Below, piece by piece: positions 1-5,818 of a DNA stretch of 5,836 bases (its first letter is position 1; the number at the start of each line of letters is the position of its first letter). Below the pieces are notes generated by a model. It was not told the origin of the DNA. It was given only the letters and a program-made list of their open reading frames with translations, and ran no database searches. This DNA is from Candidatus Altimarinota bacterium (lineage in GTDB: Bacteria > Patescibacteriota > Gracilibacteria > UBA4473): NCBI GenBank assembly GCA_905478675.1, contig CAJQJI010000084.1:1-5836 (forward strand), written 5' to 3'. The translations under genes and the position numbers were made by a program.

Positions 1-267
1 CCAGAAATACTAGAAAACGAAATCCAACGCTTCACGGCCGCCGATTTAAATATCACCCTAACCGATCGTAATTACGCCGTGCCAGTCGTAGCAGAAGACC
101 TAAACGTGCAAAGCGGTTTACTGTTGGCGAATAAAACCACGCTGTTACTAAAAGTACGCCCCGAAACCTACCAAACCAACGAACGTTATTATTTAACCAT
201 CAGCGGCCTAGCCGACCAGTTTGGGAACACTAAAACCATTACGGAACGAACGGTAATTACGCGCTAA
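1..267 (+). CDS. C-terminal end of a probable secreted or surface protein with an Ig-like (SbsA/Big_5-type) domain; 5' end outside the window
   Basis: The plus frame is open from base 1 and ends at TAA 265-267, giving 88 residues of a longer protein. A GTG at 79 is in frame, but the reading frame and the domain pattern continue upstream of it, so I do not take it as the start. The visible part is beta-rich. It ends with the pattern YYLTISGLADQFGN, which matches the closing strands of SbsA/Big_5 Ig-like domains (Y-x-[VL]-T-[IV]-x-G-[LV]-x-D-x-x-GN). Such domains are common in surface-layer proteins, adhesins and secreted enzymes. Export cannot be tested here because the N-terminus is missing. 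No sortase motif or C-terminal membrane anchor is seen, and the chain stops about 12 residues after the Ig motif. The gene end overlaps the antiporter gene end by 11 bases. The Ig-like assignment rests on one motif read by eye. Confidence 0.6.
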   Translation, partial: PEILENEIQRFTAADLNITLTDRNYAVPVVAEDLNVQSGLLLANKTTLLLKVRPETYQTNERYYLTISGLADQFGNTKTITERTVITR

Positions 268-1483
268 CGGCTTTTTTCTTGAGCGTTGTTTTTTGTGATC
301 CACGAGTCATAATGTGCGGATCTTTTTTAATGACGGCTTTCATCACAAACGGGAAAATAAGGGTGGTCGTGATGGCCATAAAAACAACGGCCGAATACAG
401 TTCGGTCGAAATTAAGTTGGCTTCAAGCGCGATGTGAGCCAGCACCAGTTCCATCACGCCCCGAGAATTTAAGCCCCAGCCAATCAGGTGGAGTTGCGAG
501 TACGATAAATTCACAAACGGTTTGGCCATCATAGTGCCCAGTATTTTACCGACCATCGCCATAACCAGCACACTGGCGGTAAGCACCGGGTTATTGACTA
601 AGGCGTGGTAATCGAAGTTCAAACCAATATTTACAAAAAAGAACGGCACAATAAACGCGAATACAAAAATACGTAAGGCGCGGGTATCTTTTTCGCGGGT
701 TTTTGGGTTAAAGAACGATTTTTGCAGAATCAGCCCGGCAATAAACGCGCCGAACACTGAGCCAACGCCCACAAATTCAGAAAAGAAAGCAATAATCAGC
801 CCGACGGTAATCATCGTACTAATCAACGACACGGTGGTTTCGGTCCGTTGTACTTTCTGAATCCATTTTGGAATAAAATGAAACGCCAACCAGATACCAA
901 TAATAAACAGTTCGTATTTGCCCACGACTTCCCAAAAAGAGTGCGCGCTTTCGGCCCCATTATTCATATTGGCCAGAAAAAATATCAGACTCAGAAACAC
1001 AATTTCAAACGCGTCATCAATAATACCCGCCCCTAAAATAATACTGGCGAGCCGCGTTTTCATCTGCTTCATTTCAAGCAGTAAAGCGGCGGTCGTGCCT
1101 TCGGCGGTAACCGACATACAGGCTCCAAGTACGAGCGAAGTTTGCCAGTTAAAATGCCAAATTTGCCCCAGTAAAAACCCTAAGCTAAAGGGCACTAACG
1201 CCGCTAGCATAGCAATAATAAGCGACTCGTGTTTATTTTTTTTAAATTCGTCTAAATTTAGTTGGAAACCAGTGAGCAGCAGCAAAAAAATGACGCCCAG
1301 TTCGGCCAAAATAGAAATAACTTCAATCGACGCGGTGGGAAACAATATTTTAATCACCGGCATCGCCAATACAAAACTAATCACCAGTTGCCCAATCACG
1401 CGTGGGTAATTGAGTTTGCGTGCCATTTCTGCCCCCAGATAGGTGACAAGAATGGCGAGAGTGATAGCTCCGAGGTCGGACAT
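257..1483 (-). CDS. Na+(K+)/H+ antiporter, CPA2 / NapA-KefB-like membrane domain
   Basis: This gene encodes a 408-residue polytopic inner-membrane cation/proton exchanger, probably used for pH and sodium homeostasis. The hydrophobic pattern suggests about 12-13 membrane segments. Family landmarks, numbered from the ATG at 1483, are: LAELGVIFLLLLTGF near 59-73, the equivalent of the family's GvilLlFliGLE; a discontinuous helix MSVTAEGTTAALLLEM near 123-138; the ion-binding pair Asp156-Asp157 in GAGIIDDAFEIV; FGAFIAGLIL near 244-253; PFFFVNIGLNFD near 280-291; and SRGVMELVLAHIALE near 340-354. The Asp-Asp pair is typical of electrogenic NapA/NhaA-type exchangers, unlike the Gln-Asp of KefC. The protein ends in a short basic tail and has no RCK/TrkA-N regulatory domain, so it is a stand-alone transport domain. 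An in-frame TTG lies two codons upstream at 1489; I prefer the ATG, though neither has a clear Shine-Dalgarno sequence. Ion selectivity cannot be read from the sequence. Confidence 0.9.
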   Translation of the reverse strand: MSDLGAITLAILVTYLGAEMARKLNYPRVIGQLVISFVLAMPVIKILFPTASIEVISILAELGVIFLLLLTGFQLNLDEFKKNKHESLIIAMLAALVPFSLGFLLGQIWHFNWQTSLVLGACMSVTAEGTTAALLLEMKQMKTRLASIILGAGIIDDAFEIVFLSLIFFLANMNNGAESAHSFWEVVGKYELFIIGIWLAFHFIPKWIQKVQRTETTVSLISTMITVGLIIAFFSEFVGVGSVFGAFIAGLILQKSFFNPKTREKDTRALRIFVFAFIVPFFFVNIGLNFDYHALVNNPVLTASVLVMAMVGKILGTMMAKPFVNLSYSQLHLIGWGLNSRGVMELVLAHIALEANLISTELYSAVVFMAITTTLIFPFVMKAVIKKDPHIMTRGSQKTTLKKKAVSA

Positions 1484-1533
1484 CGGCAAGGCCGTTTATG
1501 AAGTAGCGAGAAACAACGCTGGTTAATCGGGCT

Positions 1534-1562
1534 ATTCTAGCAGATTTAGAGCCGTTTTACAA
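1534..1562 (-). promoter_or_regulatory. Sigma-70-type extended -10 promoter for the antiporter gene
   Basis: On the minus strand, a -35 TTGTAA (1557-1562) is followed after exactly 17 bases by a -10 TAGAAT (1534-1539). A TG one base before the -10 makes it an extended -10 element. Transcription should start near 1527, giving a leader of about 44 bases before the ATG at 1483. The -35 matches consensus at four of six positions and the -10 at five of six. This is read from sequence only. Confidence 0.6.
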
Positions 1563-1613
1563 CTGCCTTTAATGCCTGTTTACACTTTTTGTGTCGATAG
1601 CCTTTAAAAACAT

Positions 1614-1642
1614 TTGCCAAAGTGACCGAATCTTTCTATATT
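1614..1642 (+). promoter_or_regulatory. Sigma-70-type promoter for tRNA-Asn
   Basis: On the plus strand, a -35 TTGCCA (1614-1619) and a -10 TATATT (1637-1642) are separated by 17 bases. Each matches consensus at five of six positions. The start should fall near 1649, about 30 bases before the mature tRNA end. The bases after the -10 are G+C-rich (CCGCAGGC), as in many stable-RNA promoters under growth-rate or stringent control; that regulation is inferred. Confidence 0.65.
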
Positions 1643-1654
1643 CCGCAGGCTAAC

Positions 1655-1669
1655 GTGATTTTTAATCAC
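1655..1669 (+). repeat. Perfect inverted repeat in the tRNA-Asn leader
   Basis: GTGATT and AATCAC form a perfect 6-bp inverted repeat around a TTT loop. It lies between the predicted tRNA transcription start and the mature 5' end at 1679. It could fold in the precursor and help define the 5' leader for RNase P, or be a protein site. No function is shown by the sequence. Confidence 0.4.
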
Positions 1670-1678
1670 CGGCGACGA

Positions 1679-1753
1679 TCCCGAGTAGCTCAGTGGTAGA
1701 GCAGTTGGCTGTTAACCAATTTGTCACTGGTTCGAATCCAGTCTCGGGAGCCA
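1679..1753 (+). tRNA. tRNA-Asn (anticodon GTT), CCA encoded
   Basis: A complete cloverleaf can be drawn. The acceptor stem is TCCCGAG (1679-1685) with CTCGGGA (1743-1749), all seven pairs perfect. The D stem is GCTC (1688-1691) with GAGC (1699-1702). The anticodon stem is 1704-1708 with 1716-1720, including one G-T pair, and the loop CTGTTAA places anticodon GTT at 1711-1713, which reads AAC and AAT. The variable loop is 1721-1725. The T stem is ACTGG (1726-1730) with CCAGT (1738-1742), and the loop is TTCGAAT. The discriminator is G1750 and CCA is encoded at 1751-1753. The gene is intact and has its own promoter and terminator. Its 3' end is duplicated downstream at 1919-1935, so it probably served as an integration target that was regenerated on insertion. 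Confidence 0.97.
1735..1751 (+). repeat. att-like direct repeat, copy 1 (inside the tRNA-Asn 3' end)
   Basis: The 17 bases AATCCAGTCTCGGGAGC run from the T loop through the 3' acceptor strand into the first C of CCA. They recur exactly at 1919-1935. The T-arm-to-3'-end segment of a tRNA gene is the classic crossover region of tyrosine integrases. Insertion there leaves an intact tRNA on one side and a partial copy on the other. Confidence 0.75.
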
Positions 1754-1754
1754 G

Positions 1755-1791
1755 AAAAAACGCTTTAGGTTTTATACCTAGAGCTTTTTTT
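1755..1791. terminator. Bidirectional intrinsic terminator after tRNA-Asn
   Basis: The stem is GCTTTAGGT (1762-1770) with ACCTAGAGC (1776-1784), nine pairs with one G-T wobble, around the loop TTTAT. On the plus strand it is followed by seven T (1785-1791). On the minus strand the six A at 1755-1760 become a T tract after a single intervening base. It can therefore end the tRNA transcript and also stop minus-strand transcription arriving from the hsdR operon, which shows no closer terminator of standard form. Confidence 0.8.
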
Positions 1792-1796
1792 CTTTG

Positions 1797-1812
1797 TTTC
1801 GCCTCTGCGAAA
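1797..1812. repeat. Perfect inverted repeat H2
   Basis: TTTCGC and GCGAAA form a perfect 6-bp stem around the loop CTCT. It directly abuts the next hairpin, sharing base 1812. An alternative longer pairing of TTGTTTCGC (1794-1802) with GCGAA plus ACAA (1839-1852, with a bulge) would exclude this stem and enclose hairpin H3. Confidence 0.5.
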
Positions 1813-1831
1813 TCGAACCAGTTGGTTCGAT
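1812..1831. repeat. Perfect inverted repeat H3
   Basis: ATCGAACC and GGTTCGAT form a perfect 8-bp stem with the loop AGTT. This is the strongest palindrome in the interval. Its right arm shares GGTTCGA with the T loop of the neighbouring tRNA (1729-1735), and CAGTTGG (1819-1825) also occurs in the tRNA anticodon arm (1702-1708). Those matches are short and may be chance. Confidence 0.55.
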
Positions 1832-1844
1832 ACAAGGAGCGAAG

Positions 1845-1875
1845 AAAAACAAGCGCCGCTAGGCATTTGTTTTTT
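1845..1875. repeat. Interrupted inverted repeat H4 with flanking A/T tracts
   Basis: AAAAACAA (1845-1852) can pair with TTGTTTTT (1868-1875). Inside, GCC (1855-1857) pairs with GGC (1862-1864) around GCTA, leaving two-base internal mismatches. With the T run to 1875 on the plus strand and a T tract on the minus strand, it resembles a weak second bidirectional terminator. On the minus strand it is the first terminator-like structure after the metallopeptidase gene. Confidence 0.4.
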
Positions 1876-1918
1876 GCGCGACGCCGTCACGCTAAAAGCC
1901 GTTTAAAACGAAGTGAGT

Positions 1919-1935
1919 AATCCAGTCTCGGGAGC
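1919..1935 (+). repeat. att-like direct repeat, copy 2
   Basis: This is an exact 17-base copy of 1735-1751. Allowing a one-base gap (CCAG in the tRNA, CAG here), the match extends to 1937. The sequence before it, ending GAAGTGAGT, is not tRNA-like, so this is a 3'-end fragment and not a decayed complete tRNA. It lies 17 bases from the end of the metallopeptidase gene, placing it exactly at the edge of the restriction locus. Confidence 0.75.
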
Positions 1936-1952
1936 AGAGCAACAGGGAAACA

Positions 1953-2645
1953 TTACGTAAACCTCAGCTCTAGTTCTTCTTTTACCTTTTCCCAATGAGG
2001 AAATTTTGAAGTTAAAAATTTATAATAAGCCGGACTGTGGTTTTGATGTTTCATGTGGCAGAGTTCATGTGTGATTACGTAATCAATACACTCCTTAGAG
2101 GCTTTTATAAGCTCGGGATTGAGCAGTATCTTTTTTTTAGTTAGAAAGCTGCCCCAGCGTTTCTCCATCTTTCGCATAGCGAGTTCTGGAATAAAATCAT
2201 AATCAAACTGCTTGAGCATAACCTTATATCGTTCTTTAAAAACCGTTTCAGCTCTTTCTAAATACCATTTATCCAAAATTTCCTGATTTTTGTTTTGGTC
2301 ACTCGTTTGAAGGACGATTCGCCCATTTACAAAGTTAACTTTATTTTTAGCAGCCGCCTCGACAATAAGTTTATATTGTCGACCAAGGTACAGAAAGCTT
2401 TCGCCCGAAACGTATTCTCTCTTTATCCGTCTTGGTTGAAGTCTTGTTAAGTCGTTTACTTGTTTTTTGATCCAAAGAGCCTTCCGTTTTAAGAAGGTAT
2501 TAATCTTTTCTTGCGTGTAGTTTTGAGGGCAATACAAAACTATTTTTAGATTTGGGTAAACGGTAAGACGAATGCTTTTTCGATCTTGTTGAACCACATA
2601 ATATTCATGTTCCAGGTTGCCGTATTTAAAAAGCTGAGGATTCAT
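1953..2645 (-). CDS. YgjP-type (COG1451/DUF45) zinc metallopeptidase coupled to hsdR
   Basis: This 230-residue protein has the usual full length for the YgjP family. The zinc-binding motif is HELCHMKHQNH at 193-203: His193, Glu194 (catalytic), His197 and, six residues later, His203 as probable third ligand. Before it lies the family signature RWGS (163-166) followed by ILLNPELIKA (173-182) and CIDYVITHELCH. The cysteine usual after WGS is Phe here. A family-typical proline-tryptophan pair would fall near 216-218 (PHW). There is no signal peptide or membrane segment, so it should act in the cytoplasm. The ATG overlaps the hsdR stop as TAATG and has no Shine-Dalgarno sequence, so translation probably depends on ribosomes finishing hsdR. 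Genes of this family are, to my knowledge, often found beside type I restriction genes, but their substrate is not established. A role in controlling HsdR is only inferred. Confidence 0.88.
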   Translation of the reverse strand: MNPQLFKYGNLEHEYYVVQQDRKSIRLTVYPNLKIVLYCPQNYTQEKINTFLKRKALWIKKQVNDLTRLQPRRIKREYVSGESFLYLGRQYKLIVEAAAKNKVNFVNGRIVLQTSDQNKNQEILDKWYLERAETVFKERYKVMLKQFDYDFIPELAMRKMEKRWGSFLTKKKILLNPELIKASKECIDYVITHELCHMKHQNHSPAYYKFLTSKFPHWEKVKEELELRFT

Positions 2646-5600
2646 TAGAATATTTCATAATTTTCTAGCGCCAACCGCATAATATCTCCAAGTAAGGCTG
2701 TAATATCTTCATTGTTGAGATCAATATTCATTTCTAACTTCACTTGGTCGTATAGATAATCATCTAAACGGTTTTTAATCACTCTTTGGGTGTCAGATTG
2801 TTTGTACCAATCTACGGAGGTATTTTGTTTTAGTATTTCAAATAAATCTAAAACTACCGGACATAGTGAGTCATTGTTCATACCAAGCGAGATAAATCGT
2901 TCTTGTAGATTTCGGTAGAAAATATCAGCGCCTTTAACGCGTTGAATACTCTCTGGTAGAGATTTATCTTGTTTCGTCATGACTTGTTCGTGTATATTCC
3001 GAGCCTCTTTTAAGGCTTCTATGTCGGCAATTTTCTTTTGCCTCATCGCTTCAAGTAATTCACTTATTTTCTGAGAGAAGTGAGTGTAAAAAACTGGATC
3101 TTTTCCTTCCATTTCGGTAATGGTTCTCTCAGTTTGTGCAGCAATAGCTTCGGCCTTAGACTTATCAGACCCCATTTCTTCAATTGCTTGTTCAAAGGCT
3201 TCGGAGTCGGTAATAACAATCTCTTTTGTCAGAAGCTCCGCTTCACTGGCTTTAATATTATCATCCATGATTTTTATTAAGGCCTGTTTATATTTAGAAA
3301 AATCAACGGTATCGGCATACCGAATACTGGCAACTTTGCGAAGTTCCATGTATTTTTTTAGTTCTCTTCGATAGAGATCTAAATGATCAAATTCATGTAC
3401 AAAATCTTGCAAGACGGAACAATCTTTAAAGTTTTTTAGAAAGCCATTGAGTGCATCATAAAACTCTTTCCGAGTCGCTTCTTCGCCTAAATGTTGCAAG
3501 TAAGCTTCGTCATCGCTGGAAACTGTTTTAAATATTTCATGTACCCCCCCGTAAGCGGCTTCGAGTTCTTTGATCTTCTCACTTACATCTATAAGCGTGC
3601 CCTTCACATCGTCATCGTCATAATTTCCAAACAACTGCATGGCTGTTCGGATGTTTTGAGCATTCTCGGAGTAGTCGATAATATAGCCAGCTGTTTTTGG
3701 CAGCACTTTGCTTTCGTACAAACGATTTACCCGGGCAATCGCTTGCAGCAAATTGTGGTCTTTAAGTTCTTTGGCCAGATAGAGCACCGTGTTCCTAGGC
3801 GCATCAAACCCAGTTAACAATTTGTCGACGACAATCAAAATTTCAATGCCGTCATCGTTATATTTAAAGCTGTCGATGACTTCTTTTTCATACGTTAAAA
3901 GACTTTGGTAGCTGGCTTTAATATCTTTTAAATAAGTTTCTACCTCTTTTTTATGTTCATCTTTATCATCAATAATTCCGTTCTCATCAGACAGCACTAA
4001 GGCCGTTTTTATTTTACCGCTTTGGCTGAAGTATTTCTGAAATAACAACGCTGAAAATTTGGACGGCGCTACAATTTGAGCCTTGAGTCCCGTGCCAGCA
4101 AACCGTTTTAGGTAATGTTTTTCAATATCGTAGGCAATCTCCGTAATTCTTTTGGGGTTATCTTTCAGAATTTTTTTCTCAATATTTTTCTGCAGCTGGC
4201 GTGTTAAATCTTCATCAAGATCTTGAGTAAGTCGTTCAAACAAGCGATCAATTTCTCCTCGATCTTGGTCAAGATCGACATATCGTCCTTCATAAATAAG
4301 GGGCAACACAATGCCATCATCCAAAGCGTCATCAATGGTGTATTTATCAATCCGTTCTCCAAATTTTTTATTGGTTTTCTCATCTTTTAGGAGTGGAGTT
4401 CCTGTGAAAGCAATATAGCAAGCATTCGGAATAACACGGTTCATTTCTAAATTCGCATCACCGCCTTGGGTTCTATGGGCTTCATCAATAAGAACAAAAA
4501 TATTTTCGTCCAAGTCTTGAAACTTCTCTGGTTTTTTGCTGGCGGTTTGGAATTTTTGCACCAACGTGGTTATAACTCTTCGGTCTTTTGTTTCTAACAA
4601 TTTTAGTAAATCTTCCCCGCTTTTAGCTTGAATGACTTCTTTCTTGAGTCCGGCGTTTATAAACGTCGTTTTAATTTGTCGATCAAGATCTTTTCTGTCA
4701 GTTACAATTAAAACCCGAGGATTAATGATATTTGGATCTTCAATCAAAGCTTTTACAAACATCACCATCGTTAAAGATTTTCCAGAACCTTGTGTGTGCC
4801 ACACATAGCCTCCTTTTCTTTTTTCTCCATAAGGGCCAGTTTCTTTTTCTTCGACTCTGTTGAGTATTTTTTTGATCGCAAAGTATTGCTGATACCGCAT
4901 GACCTTTTTAATACCCGCATCATACAAAACGAAATTTTTAGCTAAATCGAGCAATCGAGCGAGATCAAAAAAGGCGACCACACTGTTGTCTTGAAAAGTG
5001 ACCGTGCGTTGACAATTTTGTTGGTGCCCATAAGTAGCACCATTGAGGTCTTTTAAAACTTGTTGATATAAATTATTGGCAATTGGCTGCGCGATATAGT
5101 TTTTAGTTTTTGTTTCTAAGTCGGCCATTTCTTTCTCTTTCCAGGTGGCATAAAATTCTTCTGGGGTTCCTAGGGTTCCGTATTTAAAATCTTCTTTATT
5201 GGCTGAAACCAGTAACTGTGGGTAAATAAAAAGCTTTGGACAGTAATCGGGTTTTTGGTTTCGAAGATGCTGTTGAATCCCTTTTTCAATACCGACCGAA
5301 GCTTTTTTGTTTTCAACAATGACAAAAGGGATTCCATTCACAAAAACAACAATATCGGGGCGAATTGGGGTTTTCCCCGTCCCCGCTTTATATTCGACGT
5401 TTATGGCAAAATCATTGTTGGTTGGGTTTTCAAAATCAATAAATCGAAAATTTTCTGAAGAACTTTTTCCGTCTTTCATTACCTTGACGGTTTTGCCCCC
5501 AGAGGTAGGCATAATCATAGAATAAATTTTTTTTGAGGTATCAACCACGCCCTCAAGAGGGATATTCTCAAGTTCATCAATCGCTTCTTCAATATCTTTT

Positions 5601-5818
5601 TCGGTAAACTTAAACATTTGCCCCCCGCGCTCGTATTGGTTGATTTCCATTAGTTTGTTCCGCGCGGTCTGGCGAAGGATGAACTTACTCATGTCATCGC
5701 CTCGTTCCGTATCTACTTGAGCGGTAGAGATATACCTGTATCCCATGTTGATAAGTAGCTCTACAAATGGGAGCTGTGATTGCTTGGTTTCGTCGAAATG
5801 TACTTGGTTGATATCCAT
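2645..5818 (-). CDS. hsdR: Type I restriction endonuclease, motor/nuclease subunit R (HsdR), EcoR124-like
   Basis: HsdR of 1057 residues, normal for EcoR124-type subunits. With HsdM and HsdS it forms the type I complex that translocates DNA and cuts unmodified DNA away from the recognition site. The N-terminal PD-(D/E)xK nuclease has Asp155 (RPDIVVFVNG), Glu169 and Lys171 (ENKK), the D-x13-E-x-K spacing of EcoR124. The superfamily 2 helicase follows: Walker A HTQGSGKS (341-348), DEAH (445-448), FTGTP (471-475), LLTGFDAP (667-674) and QAIARVNR (692-699). The last 200 residues are helical and charged, as in the part that docks on the methylase core. All catalytic motifs look intact. The ATG at 5818 has no Shine-Dalgarno sequence, and the frame is still open to base 5836, so a start outside the window is possible. 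hsdM and hsdS are absent here and expected upstream, to the right. A G7 tract lies mid-gene. Confidence 0.95.
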   Translation of the reverse strand: MDINQVHFDETKQSQLPFVELLINMGYRYISTAQVDTERGDDMSKFILRQTARNKLMEINQYERGGQMFKFTEKDIEEAIDELENIPLEGVVDTSKKIYSMIMPTSGGKTVKVMKDGKSSSENFRFIDFENPTNNDFAINVEYKAGTGKTPIRPDIVVFVNGIPFVIVENKKASVGIEKGIQQHLRNQKPDYCPKLFIYPQLLVSANKEDFKYGTLGTPEEFYATWKEKEMADLETKTKNYIAQPIANNLYQQVLKDLNGATYGHQQNCQRTVTFQDNSVVAFFDLARLLDLAKNFVLYDAGIKKVMRYQQYFAIKKILNRVEEKETGPYGEKRKGGYVWHTQGSGKSLTMVMFVKALIEDPNIINPRVLIVTDRKDLDRQIKTTFINAGLKKEVIQAKSGEDLLKLLETKDRRVITTLVQKFQTASKKPEKFQDLDENIFVLIDEAHRTQGGDANLEMNRVIPNACYIAFTGTPLLKDEKTNKKFGERIDKYTIDDALDDGIVLPLIYEGRYVDLDQDRGEIDRLFERLTQDLDEDLTRQLQKNIEKKILKDNPKRITEIAYDIEKHYLKRFAGTGLKAQIVAPSKFSALLFQKYFSQSGKIKTALVLSDENGIIDDKDEHKKEVETYLKDIKASYQSLLTYEKEVIDSFKYNDDGIEILIVVDKLLTGFDAPRNTVLYLAKELKDHNLLQAIARVNRLYESKVLPKTAGYIIDYSENAQNIRTAMQLFGNYDDDDVKGTLIDVSEKIKELEAAYGGVHEIFKTVSSDDEAYLQHLGEEATRKEFYDALNGFLKNFKDCSVLQDFVHEFDHLDLYRRELKKYMELRKVASIRYADTVDFSKYKQALIKIMDDNIKASEAELLTKEIVITDSEAFEQAIEEMGSDKSKAEAIAAQTERTITEMEGKDPVFYTHFSQKISELLEAMRQKKIADIEALKEARNIHEQVMTKQDKSLPESIQRVKGADIFYRNLQERFISLGMNNDSLCPVVLDLFEILKQNTSVDWYKQSDTQRVIKNRLDDYLYDQVKLEMNIDLNNEDITALLGDIMRLALENYEIF

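Larger units (their letters stand above)
1752..1935. mobile_element. Candidate small tRNA-targeted element or island-edge remnant between two att-like copies
   Basis: This 184-base unit is delimited by the 17-base tRNA-Asn 3'-end repeat. It holds no credible gene: the open plus frame across it (1693-1920) begins inside the tRNA and its product is low-complexity and basic. After the terminator it contains further inverted repeats, listed separately, and a near-palindrome around 1900-1911. Three readings are possible: a minimal non-autonomous element; the left edge of a larger island, with a further att copy beyond the window; or a leftover of a former tandem tRNA-Asn copy. The 3'-end-only match with unrelated sequence before it favours integration over tandem duplication. 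No integrase is present in the window. Confidence 0.4.

Noticed and set aside
918..1409. Plus-strand open frame of 163 codons, with smaller ones at 848-1036 and 1262-1501
   Set aside because: All lie opposite the antiporter gene, whose family motifs run unbroken along the other strand. Their products are serine- or lysine-rich shadows.
1693..1920. Plus-strand open frame of 75 codons running from inside tRNA-Asn through the following interval
   Set aside because: It begins within the tRNA gene, crosses a strong terminator and several hairpins, and gives a basic, low-complexity product with no recognisable fold. It is treated as chance.
1752..1935. CRISPR-like array or integron attC site in the hairpin-rich interval
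   Set aside because: There is no spaced set of identical repeats, and no attC R/L box arrangement that I could recognise. The direct repeats are the tRNA 3' end only.
1911..1937. Remnant of a full second tRNA-Asn gene
   Set aside because: Only the 3' 17 bases match. The upstream sequence does not align with the tRNA anticodon or D arms, so a site-specific 3'-end duplication fits better.
2131..2138. A8 tracts in the metallopeptidase gene, in hsdR (5527-5534) and in the antiporter gene (1236-1243) as programmed slippage sites
   Set aside because: They are Lys-codon runs in A+T-rich DNA, occur in three unrelated genes, and the zero frame is intact in each.
3080..3817. Several plus-strand open frames opposite hsdR (3080-3280, 3120-3374, 3491-3817), and two more near 5255-5525
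   Set aside because: They overlap conserved HsdR helicase and nuclease coding sequence in antisense and show no start signals or domains.
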